64,000 nucleotides of DNA from Victivallaceae bacterium (GTDB taxonomy: Bacteria; Verrucomicrobiota; Lentisphaeria; Victivallales; Victivallaceae): NCBI GenBank assembly GCA_028709805.1, contig JAQUTL010000006.1, forward strand, positions 1-64,000, read 5' to 3'. The stretch's first letter is position 1, and every line of letters starts with the position of its first letter. Shown here piece by piece: positions 33,969 through 42,722 of the stretch. The notes under the pieces were generated by a model that made no database searches, was not told where the DNA came from, and worked only from the letters and a program-made list of their open reading frames with translations. A program made the translations under genes and the position numbers.

Positions 33969-36593
33969 ATGGAAAAGATCGTGAAGAAACAGGCGGCCGC
34001 TGAACCGGTCGACGAAACGAAGCAGCTCGAGGAGCTGAACGCCATCATTGCCAAAGTAAAAGTGGCGCAGCAGAAGTACGCCACCTACACCCAGGAACAG
34101 GTGGACGAGATCTTCCGCGCCGCGGCGTTCGCCGCGAACAACGCCAGAATTTCGCTGGCGAAGATGGCGGTTGAGGAAACCGGCATGGGCGTGATTGAAG
34201 ACAAGGTCATCAAAAACCACTTTGCTTCTGAATTCGTCTATAACAAGTACAAGAACGAAAAGACCTGCGACGTCATCGAAAACGACGATTCCTTCGGCGT
34301 TATGAAGGAAGCCGAACCGATGGGCATCATCGCCGGTATTGTTCCGACCACCAACCCGACCAGTACCGCGATTTTCAAGTCGCTTCTTACTCTGAAAACC
34401 CGTAACGCCATCATCTTCTCGCCGCACCCGCGGGCCAAGAACTCGACGATCGCCGCCGCGAAAATCGTGCGCGACGCCGCAGTCGCCGCCGGAGCGCCGG
34501 AAGACATCGTGGCCTGGATCGAAGAGCCGACCGTGGCGCTGTCCCAGCATCTGATGAGTCACAAGGACATCAGCCTGATTCTCGCCACCGGCGGGCCGGG
34601 CATGGTGAAGGCGGCTTATTCGTCGGGCGTGCCGGCGGTGGGCGTCGGCGCCGGCAACACCCCGGTGGTCATGGACGAAACCTGCGACATCATGATGGCG
34701 GTCAGCTCGGTTCTGCTCTCCAAGACTTTCGACAACGGCATGATCTGCGCTTCCGAGCAGTCGGTCATCGCGGTTGATTCGATTTACGAAGCCGTCAAAA
34801 AAGAGTTCATCGCCCGCGGCGCTTACATTCTCAACGCCGAGGAAAAGAAGATCATGGACAAGGTGATCGTTCAGGACGGCAAGCTCAATCCGAAAATCGT
34901 CGGCCAGTCGGCCGCCAATATCGCCGCGATGGGCGGACTCAAAGTGCCGGCCACGGCCAAGGTACTGATCGGCGAGAGCAAGGGCGTGGGCAAGGAATTC
35001 CCGTTCAGCTTTGAAAAACTTTCTCCGGTTCTGGCGCTCTATCACGCCACCGACTTTGAACACGCCAAGGATCTGGCGCAGCAGCTGCTGGCTTTCGGCG
35101 GCCTCGGCCACACCAGCGTGCTCTACACCGCTCCGACCAACACCGACCGCATCAACGAGTTCGGCGCCGAAATGAAGACCGGCCGCACGCTGATCAACAT
35201 GCCGGCCAGTCAGGGCGCTATCGGCGACGTGTTCAACTTCAAGATGGACCCCTCCCTCACGCTCGGCTGCGGCAGCTGGGGCGGCAACTCGATCAGTCAG
35301 AACGTTGCGCCGAAGCACCTGCTCAACATCAAAACCGTGGCCCAAAGGAGAGAGAACATGCTGTGGTTCCGCGTTCCGGAAAAGATTTACTTCAAATACG
35401 GCTGTCTGCATGAAGCCTTGCGCGACCTTGAAGGCCGCAAGCGCGCCTTTGTGGTCACCGACGGCTTCCTTTATAACAACGGCGTTCTGGACGAAGCGCT
35501 CAAATACCTCGAAGAATTCGGCATCAAATACGAGGTGTTCGCCGAGGTCGAGCCGGACCCGACGCTCGCCTGCGCCCACCGCGGACTGGACCGGATCAAC
35601 TCTTTCAAGCCCGACACCATTATCGCCGTCGGCGGCGGTTCTCCGATGGACGCCGCAAAAATCATGTGGCTGCTTTATGAGCACCCGGAAGTGAATTTCT
35701 CCGATATCGCCATGCGGTTTATGGATATCCGCAAGCGTGTCTACACCTTCCCGAAGATGGGGGAGAAGGCGCTTATGGTCGCCATCCCGACCACCAGCGG
35801 CACCGGCAGCGAAGTCACTCCGTTCGCCGTCATCACCGACGAGAAGACCGGACAGAAGTATCCGCTGGCCGACTATGCACTGACTCCGAGCATGGCCATC
35901 ATCGACACCAAGCTGGTGATGAACATGCCGAAGAAACTCACCGCCTACTCCGGGCTGGACGCTCTGGTTCACGGCCTTGAGGCCCGTGTTTCGACCATGG
36001 CCACCGAGTTTTCCAACGCCATGGCGATGGAGGCGATCCGGCTGGTCTTCAAGTATCTGCCCGACGCCTACGAAAACGGCACCCGCGATGAGAAGGCGCG
36101 TGAAAAAATTCATCACGCCTCCACGCTGGCCGGTATGGCTTTTGCCAACGCCTTCCTCGGCATCTGCCACTCGATGGCGCATAAGCTCGGCGCCGCATTC
36201 CACGTGGCGCACGGCCTGGCCAACGCCATGCTGATTACGGACATCATCCGGTTCAACGCCACCGATTGCCCGACCAAGCAGGGAACTTTCTCGCAGTACA
36301 AGTGCCCGGACGCCAAGAGCCGTTACGCTTATATCGCCCGGTTCCTCGGACTGCCGGGCAAGACCGAGGAAGATCAGGTCGAGAGCCTGATCGCCGCGAT
36401 CGAAACTCTAAAGACCCGGCTCGGCATTCCGAAGTCGCTCAAGGAGCTTGGCATCAGCGAGGCGGATTTCCTCGCCCAGCTCGACACGCTTTCGGAAATG
36501 GCCTTCGACGATCAGTGCACCGGCGCCAATCCGCGCTATCCGCTGATTTCCGAGATCAAGGAACTGTATCTTAAGGCCTATTACGGCAAATAA
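33969..36593 (+). CDS. adhE: bifunctional acetaldehyde-CoA/alcohol dehydrogenase
   Basis: 874 aa, normal for AdhE. The N-terminal half is an acylating aldehyde dehydrogenase with the catalytic Cys260 (GMICASEQS) and VGAGNTPV. The C-terminal half is an iron-type alcohol dehydrogenase with GGGSPMDAAK, TSGTGSEVTPFAVIT and metal His residues in ALVHGLEA, GICHSMAHKLGA and FHVAHG. It reduces acetyl-CoA to ethanol with two NADH, the alternative electron sink to the neighbouring hydrogenase. It has its own promoter region and a strong terminator. Confidence 0.97.
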   Translation: MEKIVKKQAAAEPVDETKQLEELNAIIAKVKVAQQKYATYTQEQVDEIFRAAAFAANNARISLAKMAVEETGMGVIEDKVIKNHFASEFVYNKYKNEKTCDVIENDDSFGVMKEAEPMGIIAGIVPTTNPTSTAIFKSLLTLKTRNAIIFSPHPRAKNSTIAAAKIVRDAAVAAGAPEDIVAWIEEPTVALSQHLMSHKDISLILATGGPGMVKAAYSSGVPAVGVGAGNTPVVMDETCDIMMAVSSVLLSKTFDNGMICASEQSVIAVDSIYEAVKKEFIARGAYILNAEEKKIMDKVIVQDGKLNPKIVGQSAANIAAMGGLKVPATAKVLIGESKGVGKEFPFSFEKLSPVLALYHATDFEHAKDLAQQLLAFGGLGHTSVLYTAPTNTDRINEFGAEMKTGRTLINMPASQGAIGDVFNFKMDPSLTLGCGSWGGNSISQNVAPKHLLNIKTVAQRRENMLWFRVPEKIYFKYGCLHEALRDLEGRKRAFVVTDGFLYNNGVLDEALKYLEEFGIKYEVFAEVEPDPTLACAHRGLDRINSFKPDTIIAVGGGSPMDAAKIMWLLYEHPEVNFSDIAMRFMDIRKRVYTFPKMGEKALMVAIPTTSGTGSEVTPFAVITDEKTGQKYPLADYALTPSMAIIDTKLVMNMPKKLTAYSGLDALVHGLEARVSTMATEFSNAMAMEAIRLVFKYLPDAYENGTRDEKAREKIHHASTLAGMAFANAFLGICHSMAHKLGAAFHVAHGLANAMLITDIIRFNATDCPTKQGTFSQYKCPDAKSRYAYIARFLGLPGKTEEDQVESLIAAIETLKTRLGIPKSLKELGISEADFLAQLDTLSEMAFDDQCTGANPRYPLISEIKELYLKAYYGK

Positions 36594-36619
36594 ATAGCTT
36601 TCCCTGTTCTCCTACCCCC

Positions 36620-36663
36620 GGGGCGGTTCGGATTCCCCTGTCCGAGCCGTCCCAACTTTTTTT
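36620..36663 (+). terminator. rho-independent terminator of adhE
   Basis: A 13-bp stem (36620-36632 with 36641-36653, two G-U pairs) is followed by seven T at 36657-36663. Confidence 0.88.
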
Positions 36664-36673
36664 GTCCGAATGC

Positions 36674-36702
36674 TTGATTTGCCGGTATACTGCGTGTATA
36701 AT
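36674..36702 (+). promoter_or_regulatory. strong sigma70-type promoter
   Basis: TTGATT (36674-36679), a 17-bp spacer and a perfect TATAAT (36697-36702) precede the small gene at 36727. The run from there to xseA is tightly packed and is probably one transcript. Confidence 0.75.
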
Positions 36703-36726
36703 TAATCGGAACAAGCTGGGGGGATA

Positions 36727-37119
36727 ATGCGCAAATCGGTGGTAATCGGGATTTTTATCGTGATATTCGCGTTGGGCGCACTGTTCGGGCCGGAATTGTG
36801 GGACGATGTCATGACCGTTGACGGACCGGAGTTCGTTCAGACGGAGAAGGGCGACCCGTCCGGAGCATTTCAGTTCGCCGCCCGCTGTGTGGTTGATCGG
36901 GTGGGACGCAGTCTGCGCCCGAGATTCGACCGCGCGGCAGTGCAGCGTTCTTCGGTGAAGATGGTGGCGCAGGATACTTATGAAGTAAACAGCAACGTGT
37001 ATCTGCCGGACGGTTACGGCGGCAGGACGGCGTACAGGTTCAGCGCGAAAGTGAAATTTGATCCGGTCAGCCACTACTGGCAGTTGATCGGAGACCTTAA
37101 CATCAAACGGCAAAGATAA
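36727..37119 (+). CDS. small exported or membrane-anchored protein
   Basis: 130 aa, with GGGGGG shortly before the ATG. Residues 5-22 are one hydrophobic segment. The rest is probably periplasmic, with a beta-rich pattern (DTYEVNSNVYLPD, TAYRFSAKVKFDP, YWQLIGDLNI) like a small cystatin/NTF2-type domain. No family is recognised. Its stop shares one base with the next start (TAATG), so it is translationally coupled to the S2P-like protease and may serve it. Confidence 0.65.
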   Translation: MRKSVVIGIFIVIFALGALFGPELWDDVMTVDGPEFVQTEKGDPSGAFQFAARCVVDRVGRSLRPRFDRAAVQRSSVKMVAQDTYEVNSNVYLPDGYGGRTAYRFSAKVKFDPVSHYWQLIGDLNIKRQR

Positions 37120-37745
37120 TGGACAATTTGTTTATAAACACGCTGATGAGTAATCCGCGGCTCGGCGCGATCTGGCTGGCGGTGGTGATTTTCTCGATCA
37201 GCTGCCACGAGTTTGCGCATGCCGCGGTGGCGACGATCGAGGGGGACGACACCGCCGCGAAAACCGGTCATCTGACTTTGAATCCGCTGCGGCAGATGGG
37301 GGTGATTTCGCTGTTGATGCTGCTGTTCATCGGAATCGCGTGGGGGCAGGTGCCGGTCAATCCGGCAAATCTGCGGAGAAAGACGAGCCGGCTGCTGGTG
37401 TCGCTGGCCGGAGTCGGGATGAATCTGGTTTTGGCGGTGCTGTTTCTGTTTGTCGCGGCGTTGTCGGTCGAGCGTTCGCATCTGTTCTGGCTGATCGGGC
37501 TGATTGGCGGCGAACTCAATCTGGCGCTGCTGCTGCTTAATCTGCTGCCGGTGCCGCCGCTGGACGGATTTACCGCCTGCCGGGAGATATTTCCCGGACT
37601 GCGACGGATGGACACCACCGAGTTCGGGCGCGGCGCGATGCTGGTGATGATTCTGTTTATTTTCTCATTCGGCAGCATCTGGCTGTTTCAGATATCAAAA
37701 TGGGCAGCCAATAAGATAATGTTGTTCCTGATCGGGGTGATGTAA
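37119..37745 (+). CDS. site-2-protease-like (M50) membrane metalloprotease
   Basis: 208 aa with about five membrane segments. The zinc motif HEFAH (residues 31-35 region, in SISCHEFAHAAVA) and the third-ligand motif NLLPVPPLDG are both in membrane segments as in S2P proteases. This is the short, PDZ-less form. Such proteases cut within membranes, often releasing anti-sigma or processing envelope proteins; the target is unknown. xseA starts 3 bp after its stop. Confidence 0.85.
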   Translation: MDNLFINTLMSNPRLGAIWLAVVIFSISCHEFAHAAVATIEGDDTAAKTGHLTLNPLRQMGVISLLMLLFIGIAWGQVPVNPANLRRKTSRLLVSLAGVGMNLVLAVLFLFVAALSVERSHLFWLIGLIGGELNLALLLLNLLPVPPLDGFTACREIFPGLRRMDTTEFGRGAMLVMILFIFSFGSIWLFQISKWAANKIMLFLIGVM

Positions 37746-37748
37746 ATC

Positions 37749-38948
37749 ATGGATGAGCCGGTCTGGTCGGTCAGTCAGGTCAACGACGCGGTGCGCGACA
37801 TGATCGAAAATTCGTTTTCGCCGTTCTGGATGTCCGGTGAGATCGGGAGTTTTTCGGCGCATCAGTCCGGTCATGTCTATCTAACATTGAAGGACGAGTC
37901 TTCGCAGATCCGCGCCACATGGTTCGGCGGTCTGCGGCAGGCCAAGGAGCTGGGGCTGAAGACCGGCGACCGGGTGGAGGTGAACGGCCGGTTGACGGTG
38001 TATCCGGTGCGCGGCGAATACCAGTTCAACATTCGGACGCTGAGACCGGCCGGCCGCGGCAATCTGCTGATCGAATTTGAACGCATCAAGCGGAAACTGG
38101 ACGGCGAAGGACTGTTCGCTCCGGAGCGGAAGCGCCGTCTTCCGGCATATCCTCGCAGTGTCGGCGTTGTCACCGCCCGCGACGGCGCGGCGGTGCGCGA
38201 CTTCATCCGTCTGGCGCTGGAAAATTTTTCCGGCGCCGCCGTAACGGTTTATCCGGCGGCGGTGCAGGGGGCGCGCGCCGTTTCCGAGGTGTGCGCCGGA
38301 ATCGACTTTTTCAATGCGTCCGGCCGGGTGGACGTGATCGTGGTTACCCGCGGCGGCGGAAGCATTGAGGACCTGTGGCCGTTCAATGACGAAACGCTGG
38401 CCCGCAAGGTGGCCGGCAGCCGTCTGCCGGTGGTTTCGGCGGTCGGGCATGAGATCGACTTCACCATTTGCGACTTTGCCGCCGATTTGCGCTGCGCCAC
38501 GCCGAGCGCGGCGGCCGTCGCGCTGTTCGGCGGATATTCTGAACTTGCGCTTCGTCTGGCCGGTCTGAACCGCGATCTGCCGCGGGTGCTGCGCAACAAC
38601 CTTGAACCCCTGAAGCGCCGTCTGGCGCGGGCGGCCGGGCACTATGTTTTTCACGAACCGCGTCATTTGCTTGAGCTTTACGAACAGCGGCTGGACGAAA
38701 TCGAGCGGCGCGGCGCCGTTCTGTTGAAAAACACGCATGAGCTTCAAAGCCGTCGTCTGGCGGCGGCGGAGCGTCAGCTTGCCGCGCTGGGGCCGGACAA
38801 CGTTCTGTCCCGCGGGTATGCGATGGTGCGGCGTGACGACGGAACGCTGGTTACCGGCGTTTTTCCCGAGTTGGCCGGCGGCCGCGTCGTCATTGATTTT
38901 GCAAACGGTTCAGCAGCCGGTGAAATCGACAAGATTATCGCCAAATAA
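37749..38948 (+). CDS. xseA: exodeoxyribonuclease VII large subunit
   Basis: 399 aa. An N-terminal OB-fold (WMSGEIGSFSAHQSGHVYLTLKDESSQI) is followed by the catalytic domain with RSVGVVTARDGAAVRD, VVTRGGGSIEDLWPFND and the conserved SAVGHEIDFTICDFAADLRCATPSAAA, then a coiled C-terminal arm. It degrades single-stranded DNA to oligonucleotides with XseB. No small xseB gene is seen next to it. Confidence 0.95.
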   Translation: MDEPVWSVSQVNDAVRDMIENSFSPFWMSGEIGSFSAHQSGHVYLTLKDESSQIRATWFGGLRQAKELGLKTGDRVEVNGRLTVYPVRGEYQFNIRTLRPAGRGNLLIEFERIKRKLDGEGLFAPERKRRLPAYPRSVGVVTARDGAAVRDFIRLALENFSGAAVTVYPAAVQGARAVSEVCAGIDFFNASGRVDVIVVTRGGGSIEDLWPFNDETLARKVAGSRLPVVSAVGHEIDFTICDFAADLRCATPSAAAVALFGGYSELALRLAGLNRDLPRVLRNNLEPLKRRLARAAGHYVFHEPRHLLELYEQRLDEIERRGAVLLKNTHELQSRRLAAAERQLAALGPDNVLSRGYAMVRRDDGTLVTGVFPELAGGRVVIDFANGSAAGEIDKIIAK

Positions 38949-38961
38949 TAGAATTTTACTC

Positions 38962-38989
38962 TGGACATGCAAAAACTGCATGCTATATT
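38962..38989 (+). promoter_or_regulatory. promoter with overlapping palindromic operator
   Basis: TGGACA (38962-38967) and TATATT (38984-38989) are 16 bp apart. An inverted repeat CATGCA-N5-TGCATG (38966-38982) fills the spacer, a good place for autoregulation by the HTH protein encoded at 39040. Confidence 0.5.
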
Positions 38990-39039
38990 AAGTGCCAACT
39001 ATACGATGCCTGACGTTAATATGGAAGGAGTGTGCAAAA

Positions 39040-39996
39040 ATGGCAAGAAACCCCCTGCGCGAGGAATTTGCCGCCATGTTGAGACATGAGCTGGTGCGAA
39101 CCCGGGTCAAGCAGAATGTGCTGGCCGAGTATCTTGATGTCACGCCGTCGGCGGTGTCGCAGTTGCTTCAGGGCAAGATCACGCCCAACATGAAGCAGCT
39201 TGACCGGATTTTTGAACTGCTTGGGCTTGAACGGCAGCGCGCGTTTGAGCTGCGCTGCATGCTGACCCGCATTCGCTGCGGCGCCGATACCGTGCAGTCT
39301 CCGCTTGGTGAGTTGGTGATGCGTTTGCGCAGCGAGAAAGGGATGAGTCGGGAGCAGCTGGCCGCGGCCTGTCCACTGCCGCTTAAAACGATTGAGCTTC
39401 TGGAGACCACTCCGAATGCGGTTCCTGATGTGGCCGACCTGCGTCTGCTTTCTCCGGCGCTGGGCTGCACCGAGGAGGAATTGCTCGGTACCGCCGGGTT
39501 GGACTGGCGGGTGCGGCGCGACGCTTCCGCTCCGGTGCGCGATCTCGGCGGACTTTATCTGCGAGAAAATACCGCGCCGTACAATCCGGGGCCGTCGCTG
39601 GCGAACGCTTTGTCGATGAAGTACCGCGATTTTTTGAAGCGGCTCAATGCCTTTGAGGGCGATATTTACGGCAACCGGGTGGCCGAGGCCGCCGGAGTTC
39701 CCGCCGACCGGCCGTTGGAACTTATCGCCAGAGGGAGCGAACTTGATCTGGTCGGCGGCTCGGCGTGGAAGCTGACGATCAAAAGCATGAGCACTCTGTG
39801 CTCCGGCGAACTGGCGCTGGTCCGCACCCGGGGAGCGTGTCAGATGATGCTTCTGCTGCTGGACAGTTCGCGCACCAATCTGGTGGGCCGCAAGCTGTTC
39901 AGAAAGTCCAACAAATCGCTTAAGTTGTCCGAGGAGTTGTTCGACGCGATCATCCCGGTGGAAAAGATCGAATTCATTCCGCACGGGTGGGTGTAG
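39040..39996 (+). CDS. transcription regulator with two XRE-type HTH domains
   Basis: 318 aa from ATG 39040, supported by GGAAGGAG at 39023-39030. The first HTH lies at about residues 10-60 (QNVLAEYLDVTPSAVSQLLQGKITPN) and a second XRE-like domain at about 88-145 (SREQLAAACPLPLKTIELLE). The C-terminal 120 residues have SGELALVRTRG, which recalls the LexA/S24-like fold, but no Ser-Lys protease pair is clear. It probably binds the palindrome in its own promoter and senses something through the C-terminal domain; both are inference. Confidence 0.75.
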   Translation: MARNPLREEFAAMLRHELVRTRVKQNVLAEYLDVTPSAVSQLLQGKITPNMKQLDRIFELLGLERQRAFELRCMLTRIRCGADTVQSPLGELVMRLRSEKGMSREQLAAACPLPLKTIELLETTPNAVPDVADLRLLSPALGCTEEELLGTAGLDWRVRRDASAPVRDLGGLYLRENTAPYNPGPSLANALSMKYRDFLKRLNAFEGDIYGNRVAEAAGVPADRPLELIARGSELDLVGGSAWKLTIKSMSTLCSGELALVRTRGACQMMLLLLDSSRTNLVGRKLFRKSNKSLKLSEELFDAIIPVEKIEFIPHGWV

Positions 39997-40014
39997 AAAT
40001 AAGGAAGGAAGCGT

Positions 40015-40296
40015 ATGATGGATTGCCGGAGAAAACGGTCGTCATTCGGGCGGATTCTTCTGTTGATGCTTGCTTTTCTGTGTCTGATGCTGACGGGAGC
40101 GTGGTTGTTTTCCTCCTGCGGCGGCGCGGTCGGGAACGGGCGTCCGGCGGGGACGGCGGTTGCCGCCGTTGAACCCGGTGTTTCCGCTCCGGCGGCGACG
40201 GCGGAGGGCGGAGAGCCTGAAAACGACGGCGACGTGATCCCGGAAGAGAGCGATTTCGACGGCGCCAACAACGAAGTGGTGAATTTTGCCGAATGA
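40015..40296 (+). CDS. small membrane-anchored or lipid-linked acidic protein
   Basis: 93 aa, with AAGGAAGGAAGC just before the ATG. A basic start, a hydrophobic segment (about 13-33) that ends in SSCGG, then an Ala/Pro-rich and strongly acidic tail. It may be a lipoprotein if the Cys is modified. It sits 18 bp after the HTH gene's stop and 18 bp before uppP. No family is recognised. Confidence 0.6.
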   Translation: MMDCRRKRSSFGRILLLMLAFLCLMLTGAWLFSSCGGAVGNGRPAGTAVAAVEPGVSAPAATAEGGEPENDGDVIPEESDFDGANNEVVNFAE

Positions 40297-40314
40297 CGGC
40301 TGAGAGGATGCGAA

Positions 40315-41142
40315 ATGGATATTATCGAGTTGCTGAAGGTGGTGGTTCTCGCCGCGTTTCAGGGGGTGGCGGAATTTCTGCCGATCAGCAGTTCCGGACA
40401 TCTTCAGGTGTTGCAGTTTCTGCTGGGTACCAATCCGGAGAGCGATCTTTTTCTTAACGTGGTACTGCATGCCGGAACGCTGCTGGCCATTCTGGTGTTT
40501 TATTTCCGGGAATTGTGGAAGATATTGGCAAGACGGGAATACAGGTTGATTTTTGCGGTGATTGCCGGCACGATTCCGGCAGGAGTGGTCGGCGTGGCCA
40601 TCAAGAAATGCGGTTTTGAGGAGGCGGTTTTCGGGCCGCTGTGGGTTCCCGCCGCCGGGTTCGCGATTACCGGACTGCTGTTGTGGTTCGCCATGCGCGG
40701 ACGGGACGGGGCGGACGGTGACGCCGGCGCGGTTCCGGTGGAGAAAATATCGCTGCGGCAGGCGCTGTTGATCGGCGTGGCACAGGCGATCGCGATAACG
40801 CCGGGGATTTCCCGGTCGGGTTCGACGATTGCCGCCGGACTGAAGTTCGGTCTTAAAAAGGCGGACTGCGCGCAATTCTCGTTTCTGCTGGCGATTCCGG
40901 CCATCGGCGGCGCGGCGCTGCTGGAGTCGGTAGATGCGATAAAGGAAAAAATGTCGATTTCCGCGTCTCAGGCGTTGATATGGGGGATCGGTTTTGCGGT
41001 GTCGGCGGTAGTCGGCTATATTTCGCTCAAACTGTTGCTGCGGCTGCTGCGTCGCGGCGACTTCAGGTGGTTTTCATGGTATCTGGCCGCGGCTTCGATG
41101 TTCACATTCGGGCTGTGGGTCGGATCGCAAATTCATAGGTGA
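40315..41142 (+). CDS. uppP: undecaprenyl-diphosphatase
   Basis: 275 aa, about eight membrane segments. It recycles the lipid carrier for peptidoglycan and O-antigen precursors. The signature QGVAEFLPISSSGHLQ (15-30) and PGISRSGSTI hold the catalytic Glu, Ser, His and Arg. It is 6 bp upstream of proC. Confidence 0.96.
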   Translation: MDIIELLKVVVLAAFQGVAEFLPISSSGHLQVLQFLLGTNPESDLFLNVVLHAGTLLAILVFYFRELWKILARREYRLIFAVIAGTIPAGVVGVAIKKCGFEEAVFGPLWVPAAGFAITGLLLWFAMRGRDGADGDAGAVPVEKISLRQALLIGVAQAIAITPGISRSGSTIAAGLKFGLKKADCAQFSFLLAIPAIGGAALLESVDAIKEKMSISASQALIWGIGFAVSAVVGYISLKLLLRLLRRGDFRWFSWYLAAASMFTFGLWVGSQIHR

Positions 41143-41148
41143 TCGGTT

Positions 41149-41955
41149 ATGGACGATAAAATTCTTTTCATCGGCGCCGGAAAAATGGCCACCGCCATTG
41201 CCGGCGGTATGACCATGCGCAACCCGGAGGACAGAATGCACATTGTTGCATTCGACCCCAATCCGAAAGCGGCGTCGGCGTTTGCCGCGGCCACCGGATG
41301 TCCGGTGTTCAGCGACGACGTGAAGCCGCTGGTGACCGGCGCGGCGACGATTCTGGTGGCGGTGAAACCGCAGTATCTCAAAGTTGCGCTGTCTCCGGTT
41401 TTCGGCCTTGCGGATGACAAGCTGGTGATTTCGATTGTCGCGGGGGCGGAGCTGGCGTCGCTGGTCGAACTCACCGGCAGCAACCGGGTGGTGCGGGTGA
41501 TGCCGAACACGCCGGCGCTGGTGGGCGAGGGAGTGTCGGTTTACGCTGCGGCGGGAGAACTCGCCAAAGCCGACGCCGCGACGGTGGAAAGTGTCCTCGG
41601 CGCGGTAGGCAAAGCGTTTCGCGGCGAGGAGCGTTGGCTGAATGCCGTGACCGGACTTTCCGGCAGCGGTCCGGCCTATGTGCTTGAATTTATTATGGCG
41701 CTGGCCGACGGCGGCGTCCGCGAAGGTCTGCCGCGCGATCTGGCGCTTGAGTTGGCAATCCGCACGGTAATCGGGTCGGCCAAGCTGGCCGCCGAGTCGG
41801 GGCTGCATCCGGCGGTGCTGCGCGATCAGGTCATTTCTCCGGGCGGAACCACCGCCGCCGGAGTGGCGGAACTGGACCGGAGCGCGTTCCGCAGCGCGGT
41901 GGCCGAAGCGGTTGTGGCGGCCTCCCGCCGTTCGGCCGAACTTGGAAAGCGTTGA
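41149..41955 (+). CDS. proC: pyrroline-5-carboxylate reductase
   Basis: 268 aa. It is the last step of proline synthesis. The NAD(P) motif FIGAGKMATAIAGGM is at the N-terminus; VVRVMPNTPALVGEG, TGLSGSGPAYVLEFIMALADGGVREGL and VISPGGTTAAGVAEL are family blocks. Confidence 0.96.
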   Translation: MDDKILFIGAGKMATAIAGGMTMRNPEDRMHIVAFDPNPKAASAFAAATGCPVFSDDVKPLVTGAATILVAVKPQYLKVALSPVFGLADDKLVISIVAGAELASLVELTGSNRVVRVMPNTPALVGEGVSVYAAAGELAKADAATVESVLGAVGKAFRGEERWLNAVTGLSGSGPAYVLEFIMALADGGVREGLPRDLALELAIRTVIGSAKLAAESGLHPAVLRDQVISPGGTTAAGVAELDRSAFRSAVAEAVVAASRRSAELGKR

Positions 41956-41963
41956 GAACGGTC

Positions 41964-42722
41964 ATGGCCAGTCTTGAAAATTGCGTGAGTGTGATTATTC
42001 CGGTTTACAACGAGGAAGACACCATTGTCGCAGTCGTGCGGCGGGTGCTGGCTCGCACCGAGGTCGGTGAAGCGATCATTGTCAATGACGCCAGCACCGA
42101 CGGGAGCTGGACGAAACTCGGCGCTTTTGCCTGCAACCCGCGGGTGCGGCTGTTTGAACAGCCGCGCAATATGGGCAAAGGGGCGGCGCTGATTCGCGGT
42201 TTTTCCGAGGCACGGTGTCCGTTTGTGCTGGTCCAGGACGCCGACTTTGAATATTCTCCCGACGAGTATCCGAACCTTCTTGCTCCTTTGGCCGACGGCC
42301 TTGCCGATGTGGTTTACGGCTCAAGGTTCATGGGCACGCCGGGAATGGTCAGATTTTTCCGGCATGAGATGGGAAACAAGTTTCTGACTTTCTGGAGCAA
42401 TGTTTTTTCCGACATCAACCTGTCGGACATGGAGACCTGCTACAAGGCGTTTCGCCGCGAGGTGATCCAGAATCTCAATCTCTCCAGCCTGCGTTTCGGT
42501 ATTGAGGTGGAGCTTACCGCCAAGGTCGCCGCCGCCAGAGTGCTGCGGATATGGCAGACGCCGATCTCATATCGTCCGCGCCGGTATGACGAAGGAAAGA
42601 AGATCACATGGAGGGACGGCATAGCCGCCATGTGGCATATTTGGAAATTCAATGTGCTGGCGTCAAAGAAGAATTTCTACAAACGGCCGTGGAGGGAAAT
42701 CCTCGGAGATGGAGAACAATGA
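41964..42722 (+). CDS. family 2 glycosyltransferase, dolichyl-phosphate-mannose-synthase-like
   Basis: 252 aa from ATG 41964; an in-frame TTG at 41952 is less likely. The GT-A fold is shown by SVIIPVYNEEDTI, IIVNDASTDGSW and the DxD-like QDADFEYSP. No membrane tail is present. DPM1-like enzymes transfer a sugar from a nucleotide to a polyprenyl phosphate, which fits uppP two genes upstream. Its stop overlaps the cyclase start (ATGA). Confidence 0.88.
   Translation: MASLENCVSVIIPVYNEEDTIVAVVRRVLARTEVGEAIIVNDASTDGSWTKLGAFACNPRVRLFEQPRNMGKGAALIRGFSEARCPFVLVQDADFEYSPDEYPNLLAPLADGLADVVYGSRFMGTPGMVRFFRHEMGNKFLTFWSNVFSDINLSDMETCYKAFRREVIQNLNLSSLRFGIEVELTAKVAAARVLRIWQTPISYRPRRYDEGKKITWRDGIAAMWHIWKFNVLASKKNFYKRPWREILGDGEQ

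Noticed and set aside
33158-34084. minus-strand reading frame across the tandem repeats
   Set aside because: It overlaps the hydA end and the adhE start, is highly basic and repetitive, and is explained by G+C-rich antisense sequence.
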